The position numbers and the translations under genes were made by a program. 64,000 nucleotides of DNA from Chaetoderma sp. LZ-2023a (lineage: Eukaryota; Mollusca; Caudofoveata; Chaetodermatida; Chaetodermatidae): assembly GCA_034401795.1 (NCBI GenBank), contig CM067369.1, positions 85,259,129 through 85,323,128 on the forward strand, in the 5' to 3' direction. The notes beneath the pieces are model-generated. The model was given only the letters and a program-made list of their open reading frames with translations, was not told where the DNA came from and made no database searches. Shown one piece after another: positions 1 through 11,149 of this stretch; positions within the stretch are counted from its first letter, which is position 1, and every line of letters begins with the position of its first letter.

Positions 1-525
1 TGCTGGTGCTTAATTTTTGCACAGGTGTATATATCGGAAAGTATGTATTTATTACTTATGAAATGTATTAGCTGTGTTACCAGTTTTGGTTCAACTTATT
101 AAACTCTATCTATAGTAATGCAGTGGCAAGGCTTTCTAATACATAATGTGTTAACAATCTCTGGTTATAGCACACATAACAAACAGGGTATCATATACAG
201 TGTTAATGCCTTTCTGAAATTGAATTAGTTATCATTTATTAGCTCACCCAACGTCTGTTAAAAGATTACTATCTTTAATTTTTGTTCTGAGCATTGGAGG
301 TCATTATAGAACATTCTTTAGCTATCTGATCCAGATTCCAGGGTAATTTGAGGACAAAGATATTCTATAGCCTGGCTGTTGAGGAGTCCCTTTTCCTCCC
401 CAGACTGCAGATGATGCCTTAGGAGTCCCTTTTCTGTCACGGACTGCAGAGCACTCCTTCTAAGATTCAGAATGTGTGAGTGACACATAAAAATTTGTCA
501 AGAAAATCAGTCTCTTTTTGAATGA
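1..525. other. Gene-free AT-rich stretch
   Basis: I see no coding signal. The only structure is a pair of imperfect ~30-bp direct repeats at about 382-411 and 420-449, each carrying AGGAGTCCCTTTT and ending in GACTGCAGA. Confidence 0.5.
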
Positions 526-640
526 TCATTTGCAAGTCAAGAGATGGGTATTTTTTAAGGTTTACCAATGAAATGATTGGGTGGATTATATAGCCAGGCA
601 TTTAAGTCATACATTTCCAAAAATAGTTGTCTATTGGCCT
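526..640. repeat. Decayed B-type hairpin remnant
   Basis: The left arm (TCATTTGCAAGTCAAGAGA, then TTTACCAATGAAATGATTGG) matches the left arm of the B hairpin seen cleanly at 35110-35240. The right arm is mostly degraded and the TTAA/CCCTTT ends are not visible. Confidence 0.45.
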
Positions 641-1035
641 GACTATCCGAGCTATTTCTAGCATATCCAAACTATTCCTGGTTTATCTAAGCTATTCCTG
701 GCTTATCCGAGCTATTCCTGGCTAATATATGAGCTATTCCTAGCTTTACCAGGCTACTCCGAGCTTTTCCATGCTATTCTGCGATTTTAACCAAAATTTG
801 CAGCAGAAACCTGGAAGTCCGGGATATTCCGGGCTTGCACAGCCATTAAAAGTCCAGGTCTTTCCTGGCCATTCCGAGAAAATAATCTGGTCTATTCCAG
901 GCTATTCCAACCTTAGATGGTCCAGGTTTTTCCAGGCTAATCCTGTCCGAATACGGTCGTGGCTAATCCTAGCTTATCCAAGCTCTAAATACTAGGATAT
1001 CCCAGGAATTCCTAGCATTAATCCAGGATAATCTT
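641..1035. repeat. Degenerate ~20-bp tandem repeat (GAGCTATTCCTGGCTTATCC-like)
   Basis: The phrase GCTATTCCTGGCTTATCC recurs with many substitutions for nearly 400 bp and drifts into TCCAGGCTATTCC variants. Units shift in length, so this is an old minisatellite. A 74-codon open frame at 771-995 lies wholly inside it, has no family features, and I do not regard it as a gene. Confidence 0.6.
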
Positions 1036-1059
1036 AGCTTTTATTCCAATCTTTTTTCA

Positions 1060-1475
1060 CAAGGGTAGGGGCCTTTCAGCCAAATTTTTGAAATCATTCA
1101 AGCAGTTAATGAGTAGCATTTTAACTGATTTGCCAAAGTTTTCAGAAAATCCAAGATAGCCACCGGAAATATTGATCAATCAGAATTTTTGTTATTGGTC
1201 TTGAAGCCTCCCACCATAGAATTGTTCCACCCAAGTTTCGTTTGAAGTCGGCCCATTTATATTGGAGTAGCATTTTAAATGATTTCCTGAATATTTTCGA
1301 AAACTCCAAGATGGCTGCCATAAAAATTGACAAATCAAAATTCTGAATAGAGAGTCTGGAGGCCTCATCCAAGCAAATTTGGTTGAAATCGGTCAAATCG
1401 ATTTGACGGATGGACGATGGATGCCCCCCCCCCCCACAATGCCATAAGTTGACTTGGCCCTATGGGCCAGACACT
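1060..1475. repeat. Dispersed 'AAGATGGC' repeat (G repeat), two units
   Basis: Two units carry the pattern GAAAAYTCCAAGATGGC, then 'AAAATTGACAAATCAAAATTCTG', then a GGTTGAAATCGGYCAA phrase. The run ends in a GATGGACGATGG tail, a C-tract and GGCCCTATGGGCC. This is the same dispersed repeat as at 2185-2945, 7795-9330 and 60741-62770. No gene is seen. Confidence 0.65.
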
Positions 1476-2184
1476 CTAAAAACAGAAACATGTTAGTTAG
1501 TATAATTTTGAACCAGATTTAAGAAACATTCTATTGAAGATATTGAACATTATTGGATTGCAAAACATTGCTCTCTGCTAAATCCAATTATAGTGTTCCA
1601 AATATTCAACAGTACATGTTAATTATTTCTGAGATGTACTAAAAGACAGGCGGTTGCCATGGCATATATGCTATATTGATTTTGTGGGCGGGCGTGCAAG
1701 ATAATTACAATCTGCGAATGAAGTAAAATCAGCTTCCTCATTGACATTAAAATAAACCAGGAACAGAGCCATCAGCCCATATAAGCATCATTATAACGAT
1801 CTTCGAATTCAAAATTAACATATCATATAATGACTTACCACAATCGCGGAAACAAAATTAGCTACCTATGTACTGAAAGAGTGCATGCAGAAGCAATTTC
1901 AACATTAATCAGTTTGAAAATGGAAGCAAAATCAGCTTCGACAATGATTGACGAAACACAATTTGAAGACAACATTAGCATCGTTAATAACCGCAATCAA
2001 CAAGCCGAGCCAGAATTAACTTTCTAATTGCTGCTCATTGATCAGAATGAGAAAGCGGTGAAAAACACGAAGAAACAAGCATTCGACAAATGATAGAATT
2101 GTTAGAGATTGATAAGGGTCAAGGGTCTTATGCTCAGCTGTTCAACGCAAGCTTTTGAGCTTAGTGAATTTTTTTTTAGTCAAA
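1476..2184. other. Gene-free stretch with a short dispersed repeat
   Basis: Positions about 1480-1560 match 12665-12745 (shared ACATGTTA, TATTTTGAAC, AAGAAA and TTGAAGATA blocks in the same order). The second copy is interrupted by a D element. A 65-codon frame at 1830-2027 has no recognisable features. Confidence 0.4.
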
Positions 2185-2945
2185 AGGGGACATAACACCA
2201 TTAAGAAGATGGCCACTGAAAAAATTTACCGATCTGTATACAAATTCGGAAGCATACCACTCTAGGGTTGTAGTGGTTTAAATAAGTAGGCTTTTTACAT
2301 ATTTCCTGAAATTTTCTTAAAATCCAAGATGGCCGCTGGAAAAATTGACCTATCAAAATGCTCGTTAGAAGTGTTGAAACCTACCAGCATAAAATTAGTC
2401 CACCTAAGTTTCGTTTTCAGAAAATCCCAGATGGCTGCTAGAAACTTACCAATCAAAATTCTGAACAGAAGTTCTGAAACCTCCCACTCTAGTATCCTTT
2501 CAAGCAGTTAATGAGGAATAGCATTTTTAACGGTTTCCCACCATTTTTCAGAAAATTCAAAATGGCCCCGGAAAAAATTGACCAATTAAAATCCTGTACA
2601 CCTTTTCTGAAAAATACCATGCTAGCATCCTTCCAGCTGGGCTATATTGAAATTGGCCAAGTGGTTAATGAGGATTATAGGCTTTTAACTGATTTGCAGA
2701 AATGTTTGCAAAATCCAAGATGGATGCCAGAAAAATTGACCAATCAAAATTCTCACTTGACGTCTTGAAGCCTACCAGCATAATTAGTCCACCTATGTTT
2801 CGTTGAAATCGTGCTATTTATATTGGAGTAGCATTTTAAATGATTTTGCAGAAAATCTTCGGAAAATCCAAGACGGGCGCCAGAAAAATTGACCAATCAA
2901 AATTCTGAATAGAAGTTCTGGAGCCTACCAGCATAGGATCCTTCA
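2185..2945. repeat. G repeat array (four to five degenerate units)
   Basis: Each unit has 'AAAATCCAAGATGGC', then 'GAAAAATTGACCAATCAAA', then 'TTCTGAAACCTMCCA'. Spacing is ~180 bp with indels. Short open frames inside (2329-2511, 2511-2768) read through the repeat and are not credible genes. Confidence 0.65.
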
Positions 2946-3535
2946 GGCCAGGTGAGCTAAGAATTGACCGAGATACAATGGTAACCAATTAATTTCGGTT
3001 GAACATGTTGAAGGAGAATGAAAAAGGTCTGGAAAGCTGACCTTTTTCGTATTCATAAGTCGAATGGAGAAATGGGTGAAAATGTCTGAAACGCATTTTG
3101 ATCTGCGACCCGTTACACTAAACATATAAATTTTTAGTTGAATAACTTGAGTGAAATAAAGTGCGGAAAACTGATATTTTCATACCCATATATTAACCGC
3201 AAATTTTTGCTCAATTTACATGCTGTCAAAAGTTAGTGCGTAGTATATATACAAGGATAAAACTTGGTCTCAGTTTTTTCCTTCAAGAAAAATTTACCAT
3301 GAAAATTGAACAGTTTCTCAGTACAAATTCTTGACATCTTACCACTATTTAATGTATACCTCAAAAACCTCACCGCTCAAATGAAATTATTAAATGGGAC
3401 CGCCTAAATATTGCCAATCCTTTAATAAAAATTGTTTATTACATCAGAATTAATCCTGAATTTGACCTAAAATGTTGTCTCTAAAACATATAAATCATGT
3501 GATATTAGGAATCGGCCATGGTTAAATCACATTAA
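2946..3535. other. Gene-free stretch
   Basis: AT-rich sequence with no coding signal, hairpin or tandem repeat that I can support. Confidence 0.4.
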
Positions 3536-3539
3536 TTAA

Positions 3540-3759
3540 CCCTTTAGCCCTCATATCAGCCAAAAATGGCTTCAGCAGTGGTCTTGACAAATGCCCATTT
3601 GCAGACCAAATGAAGGCTATTTTTGAAAATTTACCATTGGAATGACCGATCCAGTCATTCCAGTGGTAAACTTTCAGAAATAGTCTTCTCTTGGTCTGCA
3701 AATAGACATTTTCTATATGAAAATTGAAATTTTCTTGAATAAATTCGAGGGTTAAAGGG
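3540..3759. mobile_element. B-family palindromic element with TTAA target sites (piggyBac-type MITE)
   Basis: The 220-bp element begins CCCTTTAGCCCTC and ends GAGGGTTAAAGGG, with TTAA directly outside both ends (3536-3539 and 3760-3763). The interior is a long inverted repeat. The arms carry CATTTGCAGACCAA and GGTCTGCAAATAG, then TATTTTTGAAAATTTACCA and TGGTAAACTTTCAGAAATA, with the apex near 3647. TTAA plus CCC-starting ends is the piggyBac pattern. There is no transposase, so it would depend on a source elsewhere. Confidence 0.75.
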
Positions 3760-3763
3760 TTAA

Positions 3764-5734
3764 GAAGTATCAACGAGAACATAAATATGCGCCTCCAATC
3801 ACAAAATAACAATATTTAAAATGAGTCCTCGGATATAAATATCCTGAGATGTGGGACTTTCATGCTGTTCAAGCTATCACATAATTAAGGCCAAGCTAAT
3901 TCAAGGAAATCATAATTTTCCAATAGCTTAATTGAATATTAAAAAAAACCTATGCACTGAGTACAGCTAAATGCAAAACATAACCTGAAATTCCAAAATG
4001 GTAAAACGTGATAAGCCACAAAGCTGAGGTATATGTTATGGTGCTAATGGACCATATCATTTAACTAATAAATCATATTATACCAGTGATTTTACATATA
4101 ATGCACTTAATTCTGACCACCAGAGCCTTGTGAGATTTAGCATGACTATTCCTGTAGACCCTAGCCCAGTGAACAATAGCCCTATTAACAATCAGAACGC
4201 TTAAGCTTCCCAGGCCAGTCTTTAGGACAACATATTTCATCCATGCTTATACCTGAACATTTATTTATACAGTTTCCATTCTGTGTTTGCTAAATTCTGT
4301 GTTTATTATCTGATAATCCCCTTTATTCTGAATCCACACAAATAGTGTTTCAACATATTGGGATAAGAAACCTACTGAGTATTTTGGAAACTGTTTGATT
4401 GAAAGTTGTTGCTGCCCATGTCAGAAACAACTTTCACTTTGATTGTTTTCAAAATAGCCATCAGGATTTACTTAATTTAGCAGATTAAAATACTCTCAAC
4501 ATGTATATGAAATAGAAGCCGTCAAATTGATTTGTTTCATTGAATTGCATAATCCTGTATTCATAAAAGTATTATTAATAACAATTTGATATTGTCTGAC
4601 AAATTAGAAATGGTTTTAGACATGTTCTGAATCTATTTGTAACATGTTTCCTGACCACATATCTGTTTACTATAGATATGACTAGCTATAAAATGTAGAT
4701 GATTTTGTATATTTGACAGATAGAGACAGATAGATTATAGTATGAGTGCGAGAGCGAAAGACAGAGAGATTGACAGATAGAGTTAATGATAGATTTCAAG
4801 AGAGAATTAAGCATAGATAATTAGTGTTTCTAAAGTTAATATCCCCAGTATACCATTTGAAGTAGTTTTGAATCATTACAAGTTTAATATCAATAATATT
4901 TGAAGAACGATCTTGTTTATTGTTTATTAAAGTGTCTTCACCCGTCGTTTCATCCTAAAGTGTAGCAGAGCTATTTCCACCCAGCTAATCCACCATGTTC
5001 GTAAATAGGTGCAAAATTGCTCTGTATCAAATATTCATGACGCTTGTCTTCGGTTGGAAGACGAAAGTCAGATCCCTGACTCTGATGCAGTGTCTCCTAT
5101 TTTGAGGCCACAGGGAGCTGGCAAGATCCCTACCACTGCAAGCATGTGATTATTCTTTGCGGGACCCTGTGCGCAGGACCCAGACCACATGGTATGTGCA
5201 TGTGTATGCTTACTGATTGTTCTATGGCTTTAGCGCATCAGGGTTTTGCACATGTGTGTTAAAGAGCCATTAGCCACCCCCGCTCACAGCCACCACACAT
5301 CTCGCAACCACCCCACACCCCCGCCCTCCCTCTCTGGCCCTCCATCCGATGTTATAAACTCTGAAATTACAAAGTCCATAAGCTGAAAAACATAGGCAAG
5401 CTAGGGGATAATTTATTTACTGGTGTGTTAAACCATTTTTAAATAAAAGAATACCTTTATAAAAGTCAGTCTCAATGCATATTTGAACCTAGTAATTACT
5501 AACAGCTAAACCGGATTTAATTCTCTAAATCAGGTTTTGCTAAACCACCTTAATGAATTCCACCAATATATTCTTCGGCAGTAAGATGCAATCCATGGCC
5601 AAATGCGAAGAACAAATGATTTCTGAGAAACGTGTGATGTTTTTTGGTCGCACGGTCAAAATTCAAGACATGGTGATAGAATTACAGACCATAATTTGAG
5701 GCAATGTACTAACTGATTTTTACCAACATTTTTT
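3764..5734. other. Gene-free stretch, mostly unique
   Basis: No open frame with coding character. Local features are a GATA/GACA-rich microsatellite at about 4715-4800 and a C-rich, purine-poor tract at about 5270-5345. The part at 5050-5180 is less AT-rich and looks unlike its surroundings, but I cannot assign it. Confidence 0.4.
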
Positions 5735-6044
5735 AAAACTTACCACTGGAGTATGTATGACTGGTCTTCTAGTTGCAAGTTTTCAAAGCTATTCTTCTCT
5801 TTAACTGCAAATGGTCACCTCTCAATTTGGCTGGGAACTGCTGCTGCCTTACAGCAGCCACAGCTCCCAGTCAAATTAGTTTCAAAATATTTAACAACTT
5901 ATCTGTAGGCTATAGTTACCTTGAAATTGACATTCTGATCATTCATTGTTCAAATATTAAAATCTATTCAAACGTGTGCAAAATGTTAAATCCCAGTGGA
6001 GCTTAGCTTGAAATTGGTAGGGCATAGCTGGAAATGGATCACAC
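5735..6044. repeat. Composite of B-arm, A hairpin and D-element end
   Basis: Left to right there is a B-type arm (TTTTTAAAACTTACCACTGGA ... AACTGCAAATGGTCA, 5735-5815), then a partly decayed A hairpin (TTGGCTGGGAACTGCTGCTGCC paired with GCAGCCACAGCTCCCAGTC, 5826-5912), then a D-type right segment (GGAGCTTAGCTTGAAATTGG, 5998-6035). It abuts the complete D element that follows. Confidence 0.55.
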
Positions 6045-6436
6045 TAATGGACCTTCCAGTTATGCCCCGCCCATCTTTATCTAAGTTTCACCTACACCTC
6101 ATCCGTGTTGGGATCGATCGATCTCTGAACTCCCTTATTATCAATTTCCAGAAAACTATACAGGTGAGCTGTTAAATATTTTGAAACTAATTTGACTGGA
6201 TGCTGTTGCTGCCTGTGGCAGCAACAGCGTCCAGTCATATTAGTTTCAAAATATTCAACAGACTGTTTATAAAATAGTAAAGACATACAACAATGCTTAG
6301 ACCATCACGAATTATGCACTTGTGATGTACTTATCTCATGCCATTCATGATGTCATTGATTATTACGTCGTCTTACATATCATGTAGTTGAGTATGACGT
6401 AATATAATAGATGGATAAACCCGGAAAGGTTCATTA
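6045..6436. mobile_element. Complete D element (TAATGGACC termini) carrying an A hairpin
   Basis: Ends are TAATGGACCTTCC and GGAAAGGTTCATTA, inverted repeats consistent with a TA target duplication. The order is: CCCCGCCCATC segment, GGGATCGATCGAT block, the A palindrome at 6168-6262 (GACTGGATGCTGTTGCTGCC facing GGCAGCAACAGCGTCCAGTC), then TGACGT-rich sequence to the right end. Other copies are at 12746, 16512, 22866/34646 (split) and 35607. It is non-autonomous, with no coding capacity. Confidence 0.75.
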
Positions 6437-6446
6437 CCTATACACA

Positions 6447-6584
6447 TATAAATAAGGCATCATCGCTCGCTGCACCATCAAGCATATCTCTCAATAACTA
6501 ACATGTGAGTTTTAACAATATGGCATATATTGTAATGATTTCGTGTTGAAAGCATTTGAGATAGAGTTAATGGGTTTCTTTCAG
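6447..6584 (+). promoter_or_regulatory. Candidate TATA promoter with short exon and 80-nt intron-like segment
   Basis: TATAAATA at 6447-6454 is followed ~50 bp later by a good splice-donor consensus (ACAT|GTGAGT, 6505). After 80 nt comes an acceptor-like TTTCTTTCAG ending at 6584. No open frame of useful length is created by joining the flanks. This may be the 5' end of a host gene, a decayed one, or chance. Confidence 0.25.
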
Positions 6585-7255
6585 CGGAATCTAGGCTACA
6601 AATCAAGTAACATTTCATAACACTCTTCATTAGGGAAAACATTTAAATATGATTTTCAAGAGGGTTATATGTAAAATCTGGTAAACTATTTTGAAAACAA
6701 TTTGGTTGAAAGTCACCGCTGCGTTTGGAATAAATGATTTTCAGTCAAATATTGTACACAGACTAATCGATCAGTATGGATTTAACTCTATCACAGAATA
6801 CATTCAAGATGAGGGTAGATTATTAACTATTTCACTGAAAAAATCCCGGACAATTTAATTCTTTTACGGCAGAAAACTTATTTTGTTGAATATTTTCAAA
6901 TTATTTTAACTGAAAGGCGTTGCTTTCAGTTTTCAAATTAATTTCAAAATATCCAACGGTTTTCCAGTGTGGTTGCCTTGAAACTGAGATATGGGGACTT
7001 TATTAGTAAGTGAGTTAACCTTTGAATGTGAGAGCCATTAATGAGGCACAAGTAATGCTCTATCCCTATGGGAGATCAGATTTATTCTTTGTACTGTCAA
7101 ACCATCACCATCCAATAGCTCGCTTCTTATTAGCATGGAATTCATTTGTTGAACTAGGTTGTTGAACTTTGCTGCTACTGCCTATGAGAACATGAGTACT
7201 TGCTTTGCAACCAACATGCTTTTTAAAATGCTCTAGGTCTATTTCAACTGCTGCA
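6585..7255. other. Gene-free stretch with weak hairpin remnants
   Basis: 6690-6760 and 6870-6960 hold fragments resembling A2 arms (TATTTTGAAAACAATTTGGTTG; TTTCAAAATATCCAACGG), too decayed to delimit. No coding signal. Confidence 0.35.
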
Positions 7256-7259
7256 AGAC

Positions 7260-7430
7260 ACCAGAGAATAATTTCAATGGCCAATAACCCTGTACCTGCT
7301 GAATATTTTGAAAACAAATTGACTGAAAGTTGTTGGTGGCTGAGCCACAAACAACTTTCAGTCTAATTGTTTTCAAAATATTCAGTATATCCAGAGTTAA
7401 ATTCCATGGAAAATATAGTCTGCAGAAATT
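7260..7430. mobile_element. A2-family palindromic element
   Basis: The palindrome at 7297-7388 has arms TGAATATTTTGAAAAC...TTGACTGAAAGTTGTTGG and CCACAAACAACTTTCAG...GTTTTCAAAATATTCAG. Flanks (CAATGGCCAATAACCCTG before, CCAGAGTTAAATTCCATGG after) recur around the other A2 copies and are roughly inverted relative to each other. Termini are not resolved. Confidence 0.6.
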
Positions 7431-7504
7431 CATCAGGCAGATTGAGAATATGTCTACACGTACTACCCGTGACATTCTTAAAACTGTCTCGCCACTCCAA
7501 GCCA

Positions 7505-7660
7505 CCTGACTATTAAGTTCAATGAGCAAAAAGTCCTGACTTGCTGAATATTTTCAAAGCAATTTGACTAAAAGGTGTTAGAGGCTTAGCCACCAAGAAC
7601 TTTCTGTCAAATTGTTTTCAAAATATTTAGCAGGTCCAGAGATATAACCCTTGGAATATG
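7505..7660. mobile_element. A2-family palindromic element
   Basis: Hairpin at 7545-7636 (TGAATATTTTCAAAGC ... GCTTAGCCACC ... TTGTTTTCAAAATATTTAGC) with more arm mismatches than the copy at 14236. The right flank (GGTCCAGAGATATAACCC) matches the usual A2 right flank. Confidence 0.55.
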
Positions 7661-7794
7661 CTGTCTGTAAAAACTCAGCAGTGAGCCAGCTAAACTGTCA
7701 TAGAGCTAAAAGTATTAATCTTTTCAGGATACCGCTAGCAGGAGATATAATATTTATGATTACACTAAAAGGACTAAAGAATAACGCATTAGAA
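7661..7794. other. Short A2-flank-like segment, otherwise unassigned
   Basis: Contains an A2-type tail (CTGTAAAAACTCAGCAG) and then unique AT-rich sequence leading into the G repeat. Confidence 0.35.
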
Positions 7795-9330
7795 AACAAG
7801 AGGCCCAAGGGCCTGTGACTCACCTGGACAATTAGCAATTGAACCATTTGCATTTAAAGAGACGCAATGGATAATTCGACGAAAATCTGAGATGGCCAGC
7901 AAACAAATTGATAAATCAAAATTCTGTATACAGGTTCCGAAACCTACACCCATAGGGTCCTTCCATACAAATTAGGTTGAAATCTACCAAGCGGTTAATG
8001 AGGAGCAGCATTTTGACGATTTCAGGTAAATTCTTCTGATAAAATCCAAGATTTTCACCAAAATAATTAACGAAATCAATATTCTGTATACATGTTCTGA
8101 AGCCTTACACACCTAGGATCTTTCCAGCCAAAGTAGATTGAAATCCGCCATGCGGCTAATGAAGTAGCGTTTTTAAGGAAAAGTTGGTGGCCGGGTGGTC
8201 TAATACTATGCGCTGAACAAGAGGTCTGTATCGCTCATCTGGACCATTGGCATCTCAACTAGAATGGTCATTAACAATAAGTAGAACTCTAATGAGTTGA
8301 GCAGACTTATAACAAGAAAACAGAGGCCATGTTTCTTTATGTATTAACTTCTCTTGAACAAACTTTAATGGCCCTTAGTCATCAATATCATATCTACCAT
8401 ATTTCTGATCAGTGGCTCTGGAGATGAAGTTGCTTTCATGAAAATCAGGCCATCCAAAATGGCCGGCCAACCATTTGGCAAATCAAGTTCCCTTGCAAAA
8501 AATTGGATCAGCTCAAGCCCTAAATGATATTTTATATTTTACGAGTTTTGAATCAATCGCTCAAACAGTTTCGGTGAAGATTTTTAAAGACATTTCTAAA
8601 AATTAAAAAAAATTCCATGATGGCCGCCGAATAAATTGGCCGATCTGCTTCTGTTGAGCAAACTTAAATCGTCATGCCCTAAGGATGTTTCCTGCCAAAT
8701 ATAATTGAAATCGGCCAAGCAGTTCTCGAGAAGACATTTTAAATTTCCCATTGCTTTAGTATGGGGGCTTTTTGCTGGAAAATTATCCAAGATGGCCGGC
8801 AACCCGTTTATCCGACAGTTTCGAAAATTGCAAATTTGAGATCAGAATATCCAAAAACATATATAAAACTAATTTCCACCTCAAAATCCATTAAATAAAA
8901 AAATCCAATATGGCTGCCAAACAAGCTATATTTTGATTGACCCATGTTTTTTTACAGATCAACTTCCCTTGAACAAACTTTAATAGCTCTTATTCCATAA
9001 TCATATCATCCAAATTTTGGCCTGATCCCTTAAGCGGTTCTGGAGAAGTCGTCGTTTTCGGGAAAAACTACGTCATCCAAGATGGCCGCCGAACCATTCG
9101 GTCAATCAAGTCTTCTTAAACAAACTTGGCTTACGTCTTTCCCTAGATGAGGTTTCATGAATTTTGAATCGATACCCCAAATGGTTTCGCAGAAGAAGAT
9201 TTTCAAAGACGTTTCCTAAAATCAGCCGAAATCCTAGATGGCCGCTATCCAAATTGGCCGATCAGCCTCATTTGAACATATACACATTTGAGTTAGTTTA
9301 GGGTTTTTTTACAAATCCAACTTGTAAACC
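7795..9330. repeat. G repeat array with ACAAGAGGCCC leader
   Basis: Opens with AACAAGAGGCCCAAGGGCC and CACCTGGACAATTAGC, then units with 'CAAGATGGCCGCC', 'CTTGAACAAACTT', 'GAGTTTTGAATCAAT' and 'GCGGTTCTGGAGAAG'. At least six AAGATGGC/CATGATGGC boxes occur on the + strand, spaced irregularly. Short frames such as 8596-8802 are within the repeat. No gene is supported. Confidence 0.7.
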
Positions 9331-9624
9331 AACGTGTTTTGCAATTGAGGTTTTCAGAGTGAATGAGGTAATTAATTGGATGAGAAAACAGGTGAGCTCT
9401 GACTATTTTTCTACTTCCTCATAATTGTACTTATCCAATCATCAGTTTAACGAGACAATAAAACAGAACAAGTCACTCAGTAAAAATTACTCTCAAAGGA
9501 CACATTCACTGCTTTTATCAGGCTGATGCCATTAATATACTTCATATAAATAATGCAATTACCATTCCATAAATATAGTTAACTGTCTGTCTGCTGATTT
9601 ACTGCACAATACATTCTCAATGGG
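9331..9624. other. Gene-free stretch
   Basis: Nothing recognisable. Confidence 0.4.
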
Positions 9625-9790
9625 GTTTAACTATGAATATTTTGAAATCCATTCAGCTGAAAGTTGTTGGTGACTAAGCCACCAACAACTTTTACTTAAA
9701 TTGTTTTCTAACTATTCACCATGTCCAGAATTATTGCCCACTGAAATTTTGGGTCTGATGCCTTGCAGCAGTCAAACAGATATAATGTGA
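9625..9790. mobile_element. A2-family palindromic element
   Basis: Hairpin at 9633-9722 with arms AAGTTGTTGGTGACTAAG and CCACCAACAACTTTTAC. The right flank is CCATGTCCAGAATTATTGCC, as in other A2 copies, ending in a GCAGCAGTCAAACAG segment also seen at 11900. A C element follows directly. Confidence 0.55.
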
Positions 9791-9794
9791 CTAA

Positions 9795-9994
9795 CTCTTA
9801 CCACTCTGACGTCAAAATTAGAATTTTCAAAATAAATTAAAAGATGAACTGGCGTTCATTTTTAAACAAATTTGGCAGAAGATGGTGCTGTCATAGACAG
9901 CAACATCGTCTACCAAATTTGTTTAAAAATGTACACAAGTTTCTTTGCTATTGATGCAGTAAAAGATAGAATATTGACATCAGAGTGGTAACGA
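9795..9994. mobile_element. C-family palindromic element with TTAA-type sites
   Basis: 200 bp, from CTCTTACCACTCTGACGTC to GACATCAGAGTGGTAACGA. It is bounded on the right by TTAA (9995-9998) and on the left by a mutated CTAA. The interior is palindromic: AAACAAATTTGGCAGAAGATG facing CATCGTCTACCAAATTTGT, with apex GGTGCTGTCATAGACAGCAAC. Other copies are at 14974, 35804 and 44691, with a half copy at 17869. Confidence 0.75.
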
Positions 9995-9998
9995 TTAA

Positions 9999-10324
9999 AA
10001 ATCTGCTATGGATAATTTTCTAACTACAATCCTATCAATAACAAGCATTGCAGAGAATCCTGACCCTTGCTATCCCACCCTTTTCATCAACCATGACCTT
10101 TTGAACCCAAGATCAATGCTGTTCTTCAGGACACCAAGTGCATTAGCATCAACTCAATGTTGGACAAGATCCTGTCAGCAGAACCTGAGCTACTGTGTGC
10201 CTAAGATTTTTTACTTTTTTCATGATGTTGACAACTGAGCATAGCCTTCTGATTTTGGGATGCAAGCCCAACATTCAACCCAAGATTGGGCAAATGATCC
10301 CTCCCGTAAAGCAGGAATTATAGT
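9999..10324. other. Gene-free stretch
   Basis: A 76-codon frame at 10008-10238 has no family features. I see no splice or coding support for it. Confidence 0.35.
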
Positions 10325-10456
10325 GACGCACGTACACACGCACACACGCACATGTATACATGCACACACGAATTCACGCATGAATGCACGCATGCACGCA
10401 CGCACGCACGCATGCACGCATGCACGCATGTACGCACACACACACACACACACATA
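10325..10456. repeat. (ACGC/CATG/CA)n microsatellite
   Basis: Alternating ACGCACGC, CATGCACG and CACACACA blocks. It reads as His/Thr or Cys/Val/Met runs on either strand, which is a composition artefact. Confidence 0.9.
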
Positions 10457-10834
10457 GCTGTTATAATAATCTCATGAGACTAATTAGTGACACAACTAAA
10501 AATCCATAAATATAGCTCATAAGTCCCACTTTCTTTCATGATTATTTACCATTTGAAAATAAATTTGTCTAAATATTAATATTATTCCACATTGTTTGCT
10601 ATAAAGATATCAGGTTAAAAGCTCAAGCTTATGAGCATACATGATATATCCTATTAAAATGAGTTTGGTCAATATTTATGAATGATATTAAAAATGTATC
10701 AGAATGTGACCTTTTAAAATGGCTATCAGCCAAATTCTCAGTGCAGCAGTTACGCCTAAGTTTTCAACATTATTTACAAGCACGATCCCAATAACTCCTG
10801 CTCAAAAATGGAACAAACAAAAACAAAAATGAAA
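10457..10834. other. Gene-free stretch
   Basis: AT-rich, no structure seen. Confidence 0.4.
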
Positions 10835-11145
10835 CAAAGATGCGACAAGAGGCCCAAATCGCCCACCTGCAATTATTCGCCACTGTCACAACCGAACAAA
10901 ATCAGATGACCATTGGAAAGTTTAACAATTTAGTTTCTGCGCTTGATCCATTCAGCGGGTCTGGCGAAGTAATTTTTGTGAAAACTAGGTCACCCAAGAT
11001 GGCTGCTGATGCATTTCCCTTAAACAAACTTGGAGAAGATGTTTAAAGACATATCTAACAAGAGCTCCGCAAACGGCGCATAATACCCCGCCATGATGAC
11101 AAACCAATGAATTGAGAGCTATCAGAAAATATTTATTTCTTCCTC
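10835..11145. repeat. G repeat fragment with ACAAGAGGCCC leader
   Basis: Starts GACAAGAGGCCCAAATCGCC, followed by the GCGGGTCTGGCGAAG and CACCCAAGATGGCTGC boxes of the G repeat. It then passes into a variant with 'AACAAGAGCTCCGC'. Confidence 0.6.
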
Positions 11146-11149
11146 AGAC

